NCBI GenBank assembly: GCA_018240285.1
Contig: JAFEGA010000001.1
Span: forward strand, 1-64,000
Direction: 5' to 3'
Source of the DNA: Pseudomonadota bacterium
GTDB lineage: Bacteria; Pseudomonadota; Gammaproteobacteria; Burkholderiales; Nitrosomonadaceae
Length of the DNA stretch: 64,000 nucleotides
Part shown: positions 28,253 through 37,303 of the stretch, piece by piece
Position numbering within the stretch: position 1 is the stretch's first letter
How the letters are laid out: the number at the start of each line of letters is the position of its first letter
Made by a program: the position numbers and the translations under genes
The notes under the pieces: model-generated
Databases searched by the model: none
What the model saw: only the letters and a program-made list of their open reading frames with translations
What the model was told of the DNA's origin: nothing

Positions 28253-28963
28253 ATGATTGCAAGTAATTTTGTTACTAAAGAAAAACTCAGCGCGTATCAA
28301 CGCTGGGAAATGGATTCCTTTGAAACACCCGATGCACCGCAGGAAATTCCCGAGGTCGAAGCGGAATCGGACATAAAGCCGGGCGATGAGCCACAGGTCT
28401 CGTTGCCGACCGAAGAAGAAGTAGCGGCTATTTTCCAGAATGCAAAAGATGAAGGGTATGCGGCAGGTTTACAAGAAGGGCATGCAACCGGATATGCGGA
28501 AGGCCGGGCTATTGCGGAGACCGAAGTCAAAGCCGAAGTTGCCCATCTTCAAGCACTACTGCTCAATCTGGATCAGGATTTGCGCGAAATGGATCAACAG
28601 GTCGCGGATGATTTGCTGGGGCTGGCCATCGCGCTGGCGAAAAAAATGGTGACAGAGGCATTGAAACTACGTCCTGAGCTGATCATACCGATCGTGCAAG
28701 AAGCCATCCGTAACTTGCCTGGTGCGGTACAAAATCCCCGTCTTTTCTTGCATCCGGAAGATGCAAAATTGGTGCTTACGCATTTAAGCGAGCAACTGGA
28801 GCAGGATCGTTGGAGCATCCGGGAAGATGAGCAGTTATCCCGCGGCGGTTGCCGTATCGAGGCGGATGGCAGTGAAATCAACGGGAGTATGGAGGTGCGC
28901 TGGCAACGAGTGCTGTCAGCCATCGGTCAGAGTGATGCTTGGCTCGATAGGAAAGAATCATGA
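28253..28963 (+). CDS. fliH: Flagellar assembly protein FliH
   Basis: Regulator of the export ATPase FliI. The 236 residues include an acidic N-terminal region, the Gly-rich repeat [19 protein letters not shown] (about residues 69-87) typical of FliH (GxxxG heptads), and a conserved C-terminal domain ([13 protein letters not shown]...; [11 protein letters not shown]). It overlaps fliI by 4 bp (ATGA). The start follows GGGCCGCAGG loosely; no stronger one is seen. Confidence 0.93.
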   Translation: MIASNFVTKEKLSAYQRWEMDSFETPDAPQEIPEVEAESDIKPGDEPQVSLPTEEEVAAIFQNAKDEGYAAGLQEGHATGYAEGRAIAETEVKAEVAHLQALLLNLDQDLREMDQQVADDLLGLAIALAKKMVTEALKLRPELIIPIVQEAIRNLPGAVQNPRLFLHPEDAKLVLTHLSEQLEQDRWSIREDEQLSRGGCRIEADGSEINGSMEVRWQRVLSAIGQSDAWLDRKES

Positions 28964-30366
28964 ATCGCCCTGAACAGTGGGATCGCTTTCTAATAAACTG
29001 CACCCAGTTAATTAATCCCGCTAATCCTTTTTTATTAAGCGGAACCATTACGCGCGTTTCCGGGCTGGTGATGGAAGCGGTCGGACTTAGATTACCGGTC
29101 GGGAGCAGTTGTACTATTTTCCTCTCCAGCGGCCATAGCGTTTCAGCCGAAGTGGTCGGATTTTCCGGGGAACGCTTGTTTTTGATGCCGTCCAGTGATG
29201 TGTATGGTTTGTCGCCCGGTGCAAGAGTCGTTCCTGCCGAGCTTGTAGGCGAATCTCCTCGTCTGGGCGGTTTCCAGCATCCGAGAAGGCGCGCGGCCGA
29301 CCGTGCCAAGCATGTCGCGGTCGGTCCGGAACTGTTGGGGCGTGTGCTGAACGGCGTCGGCGAACCGCTGGACCGTCTTGGCCCCATCCGTGCGGAACAT
29401 AGCGTGCCGCTGTACAGCCGGCCTTATAACCCGCTGGAACGCGTGCCGGTGACTGAACCGCTCGATGTCGGCGTGCGCGCCATTAACACACTGTTGACGG
29501 TCGGGCGCGGACAACGCATGGGACTGTTTGCCGGTAGCGGTGTGGGTAAAAGCGTACTGCTGGGCATGATGGCGCGTTACACCACAGCCGATGTCATCGT
29601 TGTGGGGTTGATCGGTGAACGGGGACGGGAGGTTAAGGAGTTTATCGAAAATATTCTCGGGGAAGAAGGACTCGCCCGTTCGGTGGTGGTCGCTGCGCCT
29701 GCCGATACCTCGCCGTTGCTGCGCTTGCAAGGCGCAGCCTACGCCACGGCCATTGCCGAATATTTTCGCGATGCCGGTAAACATGTGCTGCTCATCATGG
29801 ATTCATTGACGCGCTATGCCATGGCGCAGCGGGAAATCGCCCTGGCAATCGGCGAGCCGCCGGCGACCAAGGGTTATCCGCCTTCAGTGTTCGCCAAATT
29901 GCCGCAATTGGTGGAGCGGGCCGGTAACGGCAATCAAAACAGCGGTTCGATCACGGCTTTTTATACCGTGCTGGCCGAGGGGGATGATCAAAATGATCCG
30001 ATCGCCGACAGTGCGCGCGCCATTTTGGATGGTCACATCGTGCTGACGCGGCGGCTGGCCGAGTCGGGGCATTATCCGGCCATCGATATCGAAGCTTCGA
30101 TCAGCCGCGTCATGACCAGCGTAGTGCCGCAAAAGCAAACGGACATGGCGCGTCAATTTAAAAGCCTGTATTCGCGTTATCAGCGCAGCCACGATCTGAT
30201 CAGTGTCGGCGCTTACGTTGCCGGAACGGATGCGGAATTGGATCGGGCGATCAGACTGTATCCGTCGCTGGAAAAATTTTTATTGCAAAATATGTTTCAG
30301 CACGACAACTTTGCCGATAGCTTGGAGAAATTATCCAAGTTATTTGAGAACGAAGGAATCCGGTAA
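28960..30366 (+). CDS. fliI: Flagellum-specific export ATPase FliI
   Basis: Hexameric ATPase of the flagellar type III export apparatus, related to the F1 beta subunit. Walker [15 protein letters not shown] (about residue 185), Walker [18 protein letters not shown], and the [18 protein letters not shown] signature are intact. The 468 residues match the family. It follows fliH by a 4-bp overlap and precedes fliJ by 16 bp. Confidence 0.97.
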   Translation: MNRPEQWDRFLINCTQLINPANPFLLSGTITRVSGLVMEAVGLRLPVGSSCTIFLSSGHSVSAEVVGFSGERLFLMPSSDVYGLSPGARVVPAELVGESPRLGGFQHPRRRAADRAKHVAVGPELLGRVLNGVGEPLDRLGPIRAEHSVPLYSRPYNPLERVPVTEPLDVGVRAINTLLTVGRGQRMGLFAGSGVGKSVLLGMMARYTTADVIVVGLIGERGREVKEFIENILGEEGLARSVVVAAPADTSPLLRLQGAAYATAIAEYFRDAGKHVLLIMDSLTRYAMAQREIALAIGEPPATKGYPPSVFAKLPQLVERAGNGNQNSGSITAFYTVLAEGDDQNDPIADSARAILDGHIVLTRRLAESGHYPAIDIEASISRVMTSVVPQKQTDMARQFKSLYSRYQRSHDLISVGAYVAGTDAELDRAIRLYPSLEKFLLQNMFQHDNFADSLEKLSKLFENEGIR

Positions 30367-30382
30367 TTAAGGAAAAACGATT

Positions 30383-30826
30383 ATGGCAACACCGTCGTCA
30401 TTAAAAGTACTGCTGGAATTGGCTCAGCAACAAGCGGATGCTTCCGCGAAGAATCTCGGAAAGTTGAATTCTCAACAGCAGGAAGCGGAAAAAAAACTGA
30501 ATTTGCTCTTGCAGTACCGTCATAGCTATCAATCTCATTTTCAGAATTCCGCCGAAAAGGGGATGGATAATATCGAGTGGCTCAATTTTATCGCTTTCAT
30601 GGACAAGCTAGATGCAGCGATTACGGAGCAGCGCCAGGCGGTCCTATATGCGCAAAATAAAAGAGCAGCGGGCAACGACGAGTTTTTATCCCATCAGCGC
30701 AAACTGAAATCTTACGATACGTTGTCGCAGCGTCAGCAACGCGCCGAGAATCAAAAACAAATGCAACAAGAGCAAAAAGCACTGGATGAGTTTGCCTTGA
30801 ATTCCTTTCATCGCAAAGACGGCTAG
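30383..30826 (+). CDS. fliJ: Flagellar export chaperone FliJ
   Basis: A 147-residue, almost wholly coiled-coil protein that couples FliI to the export gate protein FlhA. Heptads rich in Gln/Lys/Glu (LAQQQADASAKNLGKLNSQQ) run its length. Identity rests on length, coiled coil and position right after fliI. Confidence 0.9.
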   Translation: MATPSSLKVLLELAQQQADASAKNLGKLNSQQQEAEKKLNLLLQYRHSYQSHFQNSAEKGMDNIEWLNFIAFMDKLDAAITEQRQAVLYAQNKRAAGNDEFLSHQRKLKSYDTLSQRQQRAENQKQMQQEQKALDEFALNSFHRKDG

Positions 30827-30908
30827 CGATATCGCCGGCAATAGCCGGATTGGTATAGATATTGCTAATTCATTTGTAGCATTATTAATCGTACGAGACC
30901 ATACACCT

Positions 30909-32069
30909 ATGTTAAACCTATCGGTTGCACCTCAGATTTTATCACCGGCGGATAACCCGGCAGCGGCGATGAGCTCTGGTTCATCAGGAACCAAAGATAC
31001 TGCTGCCGGAGATTTTGGTAAGGTTCTGGAGCGGGAAGTATCCGAAACCGCGAATAAGCAAGAGAAAAATGATACTGCAAGCGCGCAGGACCGGCCCGAT
31101 AACGATGTATCCGCAAAAGACAAGGATACCGCCGATTCTTCCAAGGACGCTCCGGCGGATGGTTCCGGCAGTTTTATCCAGAATCTCTTGAGTGATACAT
31201 CCTCCGTGTTTAAAACGGTCCCCGCACTGCAAGCGATGGGTGCGATTGCCAATCCGGATGCAACGGGCGCAGCTTCCGTGCTGCCTCAAACGGCAACTAC
31301 GGTATCTGCTGATATGCTCCAGCCGCAAGATAGCGGACAAATTGCCGGTGCGGTGATCCCGGCTGTCAATCAAATGTTGCAGCAAAGCCAAAGTCCGGTC
31401 GATTCGGATACGCTCAATGTTAATTCCTCATCCAATAATTATTGGCAATTTCTGGGAACGGCAGATTCTGCCGCTTACGGCAAGTTTGTGCCCCCTGCTA
31501 CGGATTTGAAGGAGGATACTCTGCTCGACAATGCTGCACCGGCCTTCAAAACCCAGGAAGAACCGTTGGCATCTCAGTCATTCGGCTTGAATAGCACCAC
31601 CGCATCAACTATGCAGAATACGGTTTCGCAAGAGATGAAAGTCGATGCGCCTGTGGGTCAGCATAAGTGGGGCGGCGAGTTCGCGCAAAAAGTCGTATGG
31701 CTGAGCACGCAGCAGCATCAGGTGGCGGAAATCCGTTTGAATCCCGCCCATTTAGGGCCTGTTGAAGTGATGTTGAGTATTACGCAGGATCAGGCGACGG
31801 CGCAATTTGTGTCTCCTCATTCAGCGGTGCGTGACGCTATTCAGGAAGCATTGCCGCGACTGAGGGAAATGATGGCGGAGAGTGGGATTCAACTGGGCAA
31901 TGTGATGGTCGGTGCTGATTCATTTCAGCAGGAAAATAAGCAACAGCAAGCTTTTTATGCGGCAAAAGGCTCCGGTAATATGAATAACGCGGGGCCAGAA
32001 GTTGCCGGTCAAATTCAAACGGCTGCTGTGCCAGTCAGGCATCAGGGTCTGGTCAACACGTACGCGTGA
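30909..32069 (+). CDS. fliK: Flagellar hook-length control protein FliK
   Basis: Molecular ruler that switches the export gate from hook to filament substrates. The 386 residues comprise a low-complexity Ala/Ser/Asp-rich N-terminal two-thirds and a conserved C-terminal Flg_hook domain with LNPAHLGPVEVMLSITQDQATAQFVS split across about residues 277-302 and LREMMAESGIQLGNVMV. The gene ends before a 614-bp gap with two MITE-like elements. Confidence 0.92.
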   Translation: MLNLSVAPQILSPADNPAAAMSSGSSGTKDTAAGDFGKVLEREVSETANKQEKNDTASAQDRPDNDVSAKDKDTADSSKDAPADGSGSFIQNLLSDTSSVFKTVPALQAMGAIANPDATGAASVLPQTATTVSADMLQPQDSGQIAGAVIPAVNQMLQQSQSPVDSDTLNVNSSSNNYWQFLGTADSAAYGKFVPPATDLKEDTLLDNAAPAFKTQEEPLASQSFGLNSTTASTMQNTVSQEMKVDAPVGQHKWGGEFAQKVVWLSTQQHQVAEIRLNPAHLGPVEVMLSITQDQATAQFVSPHSAVRDAIQEALPRLREMMAESGIQLGNVMVGADSFQQENKQQQAFYAAKGSGNMNNAGPEVAGQIQTAAVPVRHQGLVNTYA

Positions 32070-32112
32070 CGCGGTTGATGGCATTATCCTTGTTCTCGAT
32101 ACAATAGTAATT

Positions 32113-32262
32113 TTAGGAAACGCTGATTAATTGACGATACGGGCGAATCACTTCGTTGCGCGGCACTCGCATCCTCGCCTATCTTGTTGATAGGTCTCGA
32201 TTGCTGTGTTCCGTGCGCCTCGTGCTTCATCTCGTCCGCCGAATTAATCAGCGTTTCCTTTA
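32113..32262. repeat. MITE-like element, family A, copy 2
   Basis: About 150 bp with matching terminal inverted repeats (AGGAAACGCTGATTAATT at both ends in opposite orientation, 18 of 18). It is the same family as 13534-13684, with similar interior and no coding capacity for a transposase. It lies between fliK and fliL. Confidence 0.8.
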
Positions 32263-32406
32263 GGGAAGCTCTGAGAAAGGTAGCGAGCGACGGTCAGGCA
32301 AGGCGAAATCAGATGAAAAAGCGCAGTTTACAAGATGTAAATGAGCATTTTGAGTCTGATTTCAACACAGCATGATCGAGCGCAGTAGTTTTTCAGAGCT
32401 TCCTTA
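32261..32406. repeat. MITE-like element, family B
   Basis: A second short element abuts the first. Its ends TAGGGAAGCTCTGAGAAA and TTTTTCAGAGCTTCCTTA form an inverted repeat with 15 of 18 matches. The interior shares nothing obvious with family A. Non-autonomous, no transposase. The remaining 277 bp up to fliL show no gene; a promoter for fliL-fliR is expected there but I cannot point to one. Confidence 0.7.
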
Positions 32407-32683
32407 GTGATGTCATAAGTGGCGCCGGTCATGCTGACAGCCTTGCAGTGTGACCGGTGAACAATCGTACATTTCATTCCGCAGTCCGTCCGGGTAAAAA
32501 TTAAATCTAACGGCCAGACACGTCAAATACTTTTCTTTCAATGAGTTAGAGCCGAAAAGCATGCGTTGCATTGCTAACCCTTCCTGTATCTGAAAATAGC
32601 GACATTATTTCAGTGTTATTTGCGGCATCGGTTTATTGTTGCGTCGACCATAATGATCCCCATTCAATGAGGAGTTACGCAAA

Positions 32684-33172
32684 ATGGCAAAAACGATGGA
32701 AGCACCCGCTGCTGCAGAAGGTAAGAAAGGCAAGAAGGGATTGATAATCACCCTGTTGATAGCAATCATCGCGATCGGTGCGGGCGCCGGTGGCGCATGG
32801 TATTTCATGAAAATGTCAGGGGACGAGGAAGCCGAGCCGGCAAAACCGAAACCGAAGCCAACGAAGTTTGTGGACTTGGATATTTTTACCGTTAACTTGC
32901 AGCCTGAGGAAAACAATCAATATCTGCAAGTGGGTTTGACGATAAAAGCCAGAGAGACCGAAGTCATTCAAGAGATAACCAAACAAATGCCGGATATTCG
33001 CAATCGCATCCTGATGTTGCTTTCTAGCAAGAAAGCGGTCGAAATTGCGGGCATTCAAGGGAAACAATTGTTGAGTCAGCAGATCGTTGACGAAATCAGG
33101 CAATCGCTCGGTTCGGAAGAGTTGCAAGACGATATCCGGGAAGTGTTATTTACATCATTTGTCATCCAGTAA
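32684..33172 (+). CDS. fliL: Flagellar basal-body protein FliL
   Basis: Single-pass inner-membrane protein that surrounds and assists the stator units. 162 residues: a basic N-terminus, one membrane helix (about 20-45, LIITLLIAIIAIGAGAGGAWYF), a Pro/Lys linker and a periplasmic SPFH-like domain (FVDLDIFTVNL...YLQVGLTI). GAGGAG-type ribosome-binding site at about 32669-32674. First gene of fliLMNOPQR. Confidence 0.95.
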   Translation: MAKTMEAPAAAEGKKGKKGLIITLLIAIIAIGAGAGGAWYFMKMSGDEEAEPAKPKPKPTKFVDLDIFTVNLQPEENNQYLQVGLTIKARETEVIQEITKQMPDIRNRILMLLSSKKAVEIAGIQGKQLLSQQIVDEIRQSLGSEELQDDIREVLFTSFVIQ

Positions 33173-33178
33173 CTATTC

Positions 33179-34156
33179 ATGGCTGAAGATTTTCTTTCAC
33201 AAGACGAGGTCGATGCACTTCTCAAAGGCGCTACGGGAGAGAGCGATGAAGTGCAACAGGAAGAGGATCGCGGTGGTGTCCGGCCCTACAACATCGCAAC
33301 GCAGGAGCGCATCGTTCGCGGCCGGATGCCGACCTACGAGATCATCAATGAACGTTTCGCGCGCTTTTTCCGTATCGGCTTGTTCAATTTCATGCGGCGC
33401 ACGGTGGATATCGCGGTCGGTCCGGTCAAAGTGATCAAGTTCAGTGAGTTCGTACGTAATCTGGTGGTGCCGACCAACCTTAACATGATTCATATGAAGC
33501 CGCTGCGCGGCACCGCCTTGATGGTATTTGATCCGAATTTGATTTTCCTGATTGTGGATAATCTGTTCGGCGGCGATGGCCGCTATCACACGCGTGTGGA
33601 AGGAAGGGATTTTACTCAGACCGAGCAACGCATCATTCATCGATTGCTTGAGGTGGTGTTTGAAGATTATGAAAAATCGTGGAAATCGGTGTATCCGATT
33701 AAATTTGAATACATCCGGTCGGAAATGAATCCGCAATTTGCCACGATTGCGACCCCGAACGAGGTCGTCGTTACCGTCACTTTCGATATCGATATGGGTA
33801 ACCAAGGCGGCGAATTCCATGTCTGCATTCCTTATTCGATGATCGAACCGATCCGCGATATTTTGTACAGCGCGCTGCAAGGTGATCATCTGGAAGTCGA
33901 CAAGCGCTGGATCAAGTTGCTGTCGCAGCAAGTGCAAGGCGCTGAAGTGGAGTTGATCGCGAACCTCGGACAAACAAAAGTGACTTTTGAACAAATTCTC
34001 AGTATGCAAGCCGGAGATATTATTCCGCTGGAAATACCTAAATCCATCACTGCGCACATCGACGGAGTGCCGGTTATGGATTGCCGCTACGGCACCATGA
34101 ATGGCCGCTATGCGCTGAGAGTCAACAACATGATCTCGCCGTCAGAGTCTGAATAA
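33179..34156 (+). CDS. fliM: Flagellar motor switch protein FliM
   Basis: C-ring protein that receives phosphorylated CheY. The N-terminal peptide FLSQDEVDALLKG is the CheY-binding motif, the middle domain carries the FliG contact region, and the C-terminal SpoA domain resembles FliN. The 325 residues are standard. It begins 6 bp after fliL. Confidence 0.97.
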   Translation: MAEDFLSQDEVDALLKGATGESDEVQQEEDRGGVRPYNIATQERIVRGRMPTYEIINERFARFFRIGLFNFMRRTVDIAVGPVKVIKFSEFVRNLVVPTNLNMIHMKPLRGTALMVFDPNLIFLIVDNLFGGDGRYHTRVEGRDFTQTEQRIIHRLLEVVFEDYEKSWKSVYPIKFEYIRSEMNPQFATIATPNEVVVTVTFDIDMGNQGGEFHVCIPYSMIEPIRDILYSALQGDHLEVDKRWIKLLSQQVQGAEVELIANLGQTKVTFEQILSMQAGDIIPLEIPKSITAHIDGVPVMDCRYGTMNGRYALRVNNMISPSESE

Positions 34157-34175
34157 TTTTTTGGAGAGTGGTGAA

Positions 34176-34694
34176 ATGTCAGATCCTACCGCAAACAATC
34201 AAACCGAGACTGACGACTGGGCGGCTGCAATGGCGGAACAGGCGGCTGCGCAGAATGCTTCCGCTGGACAAGAAGCGGAGGTAGACGATTGGGCTGCCGC
34301 GATGGCGGAACAAGCGGCGGCCGATCAAGGTCCGCCGGCGGAGAAAAATAGCAATCCCCTAATGGGAGCACAGGCGCCATCCGCCTCGGTTTTTCAGGAA
34401 TTCTCAAAAGACGGCGTAGCGAATAATACCCGTCATGATATCGACCTGATTCTCGATATTCCCGTACAGATGACGGTTGAACTGGGGCGTACCAAGATAG
34501 CGATCAAGAACTTGCTGCAACTGGCCCAAGGTTCGGTGGTGGAGTTGGACGGCATGGCCGGCGAGCCGATGGACGTGCTGGTGAATGGTTGCCTGATCGC
34601 ACAAGGTGAGGTCGTGGTGGTGAATGATAAATTCGGTATCCGTCTGACCGACATCATCACGCCCAGCGAACGCATCCGCAAACTTAACCGCTAG
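34176..34694 (+). CDS. fliN: Flagellar motor switch protein FliN with duplicated N-terminal motif
   Basis: C-ring protein with a C-terminal SpoA domain (ILDIPVQMTVELGRTKIAIKNLLQ split about residues 90-115, and FGIRLTDIITPSERI at the end). I choose ATG 34176, preceded by GGAGAG at 34163-34168, over an upstream TTG at 34161. The N-terminus holds DDWAAAMAEQAAA twice (residues 13-25 and 37-49). The two coding copies differ at seven third positions but encode identical peptides, so the motif is under selection. 172 residues, longer than E. coli FliN (137). Confidence 0.95.
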   Translation: MSDPTANNQTETDDWAAAMAEQAAAQNASAGQEAEVDDWAAAMAEQAAADQGPPAEKNSNPLMGAQAPSASVFQEFSKDGVANNTRHDIDLILDIPVQMTVELGRTKIAIKNLLQLAQGSVVELDGMAGEPMDVLVNGCLIAQGEVVVVNDKFGIRLTDIITPSERIRKLNR

Positions 34695-34703
34695 GGCGCC
34701 GAT

Positions 34704-35138
34704 ATGCTGATTCGATTTTTGATTTTTTTATGGCTGGCAATACCTTATGCGGCTGCCGCGGAAACTGCAAAGTCAGGGTATGTGCCGCCAGCTCCGGTGA
34801 TTTCCACGGAAAGCACGCTACAGATGATCGGCGCATTAATGCTGGTATTGGCGGTTATCGTAGGCGGGACATGGTTGTTGAAACGCTTTGCATTGCTGCC
34901 GACGGCCGCGCCGGGTGTGGTCAAGGTGGTTGCGGCTGCCGGCGTGGGGCAGAGAGAGCGGGTGGTTGTGGTTGAGATCGATCAAACCTGGCTGGTGCTT
35001 GGCGTTGCACCCGGACGGGTCAACAAGCTGCACGCGATGGACAAGCCGGCAGCCGACCCTGCCGCCAAGCCGGATCATTCCCCGGCAGAAACATTCGCCG
35101 CGCAGCTTAATCAGAGTATGGAAAAAGATCATGTATAA
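34704..35138 (+). CDS. fliO: Flagellar biosynthesis protein FliO
   Basis: Membrane factor that helps assemble the FliP ring of the export gate. 144 residues: a signal-like hydrophobic N-terminus, one membrane helix (about 38-58, [21 protein letters not shown]) and a small cytoplasmic domain with [21 protein letters not shown]. The stop overlaps the start region of fliP. Confidence 0.92.
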   Translation: MLIRFLIFLWLAIPYAAAAETAKSGYVPPAPVISTESTLQMIGALMLVLAVIVGGTWLLKRFALLPTAAPGVVKVVAAAGVGQRERVVVVEIDQTWLVLGVAPGRVNKLHAMDKPAADPAAKPDHSPAETFAAQLNQSMEKDHV

Positions 35139-35967
35139 CAGGCTTGTATCGATCGCTCGTTCATTGTGTCAATGGCGCGCATTCCGAACGATTCTTGACT
35201 ACGGTTTAAGCAAATTGAACGGGCGTAATTGGTTGCGGGCCGTTGTGCTGTTTGCCGGTTTGGCCGCTTTGCCCGCGTTTGCGCAGAAGTCCGGTTTCCC
35301 GGCATTTACCAGTTCTCCCAACGCGGACGGCAGCGCAACCTATTCGCTCAGTTTGCAAACGCTGATTTTGTTGACGTCACTGACGTTTTTGCCGGCGGTG
35401 GTGCTCATGATGTCGAGTTTTACCCGCATCATCATTGTGCTGTCGCTGCTTCGATTGGCATTGGGCACGCAATCTTCCCCGCCTAATCAGGTGCTGCTGG
35501 GCTTGGCGCTGTTTCTGACCTTCTTCATTATGTCGCCGGTCATCGACCAGGTGTACAACGAGGCGTATTTGCCGTTTTCGCAAGACAAGATCAATATCAT
35601 GGAAGCGGCCGATAAAGCCAGTGTGCCGCTGAAAGCGTTCATGCTGCACCAGACCCGGGAAACCGATCTGGCGCTGTTCGTGCAGATTTCCGATAGTGAG
35701 GAAATCGAAAGCCGCGACAAGGTGCCGCTGAAAATCCTGGTGCCGGCGTATATCACCAGCGAGTTGAAAACCGCATTTCAGATCGGTTTCGTGATTTTCA
35801 TCCCGTTTCTGATCATCGACTTGGTCGTGTCGAGCGTTTTGATGGCGATGGGTATGATGATGCTGTCGCCGATGATCATTTCACTGCCGTTTAAATTAAT
35901 GTTGTTTGTTCTCGTCGATGGCTGGCATCTGATTATCGGTTCATTGACGCAAAGCTTCTATACCTGA
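35131..35967 (+). CDS. fliP: Flagellar export gate protein FliP
   Basis: Core of the FliPQR export gate. I start it at ATG 35131, which overlaps the fliO stop by 8 bp; the frame is open further upstream inside fliO but without coding character. This gives 278 residues with a roughly 35-residue extension before a signal peptide ([16 protein letters not shown]). A TTG at about 35215 would begin right at that signal peptide and is a real alternative. Conserved parts are [27 protein letters not shown], split about residues 88-114, and the C-terminal helices. Confidence 0.95.
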   Translation: MYNRLVSIARSLCQWRAFRTILDYGLSKLNGRNWLRAVVLFAGLAALPAFAQKSGFPAFTSSPNADGSATYSLSLQTLILLTSLTFLPAVVLMMSSFTRIIIVLSLLRLALGTQSSPPNQVLLGLALFLTFFIMSPVIDQVYNEAYLPFSQDKINIMEAADKASVPLKAFMLHQTRETDLALFVQISDSEEIESRDKVPLKILVPAYITSELKTAFQIGFVIFIPFLIIDLVVSSVLMAMGMMMLSPMIISLPFKLMLFVLVDGWHLIIGSLTQSFYT

Positions 35968-35980
35968 AAGGAAATTCATT

Positions 35981-36253
35981 ATGACCCCAGAAAGTGCAAT
36001 GACGATCGGGCGGCAAGCGCTGGAAATCACCTTCATGATTTCCGCGCCGCTGTTGCTTTCAGCGCTCGCAACCGGTTTGCTGGTCAGTATCTTCCAAGCG
36101 GCGACGCAGATCAATGAGATGACGTTGTCGTTCATACCGAAATTGCTGGTCATGTTTCTGGTCATGGTATTGGCCGGGCCTTGGATGATTACGCTCATGA
36201 CCGATTATATGCAGCGCCTCTTTACCAGCATTCCGTGGCTGGCGCTTGGTTAA
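35981..36253 (+). CDS. fliQ: Flagellar export gate protein FliQ
   Basis: A 90-residue protein with two membrane helices, part of the FliPQR gate. LLLSALATGLLVSIFQAATQIN and NEMTLSFIPKLLVM are family hallmarks. Start ATG 35981 follows AAAGGA, 14 bp after fliP. Confidence 0.96.
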   Translation: MTPESAMTIGRQALEITFMISAPLLLSALATGLLVSIFQAATQINEMTLSFIPKLLVMFLVMVLAGPWMITLMTDYMQRLFTSIPWLALG

Positions 36254-36321
36254 TTCCGTAAAATGTTCAGCAGCTTTTTTGCTGGAATTGGGTTGGCTGA
36301 ATACATGAATGAGCCAGTATC

Positions 36322-37119
36322 ATGATCAGTATAACGACTGCTGAATTGAATACATTGCTGGCGGCATTTCTCTGGCCGCTCAGCAGAATCCTGGCGCTGG
36401 TGGCGACCGCTCCTATTTTTGGAAATCCAAGCACTCCGATCAGAGTGAAACTGGGACTGGCCGTTGCAATTACCATCCTGGTTATGCCGCTGGTGGAGAA
36501 ATCGCTGCCGCCGGTCGATCCCGCCTCGGGCGTCGGTTTAATTATCTTAATGCAGCAAGCGCTCATTGGCATTGCCATGGGATTTGTCATGCGGATTGTT
36601 TTTGTCGCCGTGGAAATGGCGGGTGAATTGATCGGCTTGCAGATGGGGCTTGGTTTTGCGATTTTCTTCGATCCGCAAAACTCCGGTCAGATCGATATCG
36701 TCGGCCGTTTCCTGGGCGTGATCGCCACTCTGGCGTTTTTAGCCATCGACGGACACCTGATGATGATCGCCCTGATTTCACAGAGTTTTGATACTTTGCC
36801 GGTGGGACTGGAAGGATTGACGGGAGCGACATTGACTACACTGGCCAATTGGGGCAGTGAAATTTTTAAATCCGGTTTGCAATTATCGCTTCCCGTTTTG
36901 ACCGCGCTGTTGATCACTAACTTGGCTTTGGGGGTGCTGACACGCGTGGCGCCGCAATTGAATATTTTCGCAGTGGGCTTTCCCTTGACGTTATCCATCG
37001 GCCTTTTTGTATTGGCGCTGAGCATGCCTTTTTATGCACCGATTCTGGAACATTTGGTGCATGACGGTTTGAATCTGATGATGGGTATTCTTAATGTCAA
37101 TAAAATCAATATGCCATAG
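36322..37119 (+). CDS. fliR: Flagellar export gate protein FliR
   Basis: A 265-residue membrane protein that completes the export gate. Landmarks: FLWPLSRILALVATAPIFG near the start, GEFIGLQMG-type segment (GELIGLQMGLGFA), and PQLNIFAVGFPLTLSIGL near the end. It is separated from fliQ by 68 bp. Last recognised flagellar gene of the cluster. Confidence 0.96.
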   Translation: MISITTAELNTLLAAFLWPLSRILALVATAPIFGNPSTPIRVKLGLAVAITILVMPLVEKSLPPVDPASGVGLIILMQQALIGIAMGFVMRIVFVAVEMAGELIGLQMGLGFAIFFDPQNSGQIDIVGRFLGVIATLAFLAIDGHLMMIALISQSFDTLPVGLEGLTGATLTTLANWGSEIFKSGLQLSLPVLTALLITNLALGVLTRVAPQLNIFAVGFPLTLSIGLFVLALSMPFYAPILEHLVHDGLNLMMGILNVNKINMP

Positions 37120-37303
37120 CCATTTCTCCGGTTTTTCAGGAGCAAATTCAGCTAGATTCTTAAGAAAAAAAGCTTTTCGATTCTTAGCGTATAAACGGGC
37201 AATTTTCCCCTTCTTTTTCAATGTAAATCATGTATGCAAAACTGCTAAAGTGGCTTATTGATGTGAGAAAAGCCCTAATAATGGTTGGCTTGGTTAATCG
37301 TTT

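Noticed and set aside
33197..34057. 286-residue minus-strand frame opposite fliM
   Set aside because: Antisense shadow of a well-conserved gene; composition (His/Arg-rich) is that of a reversed coding strand.
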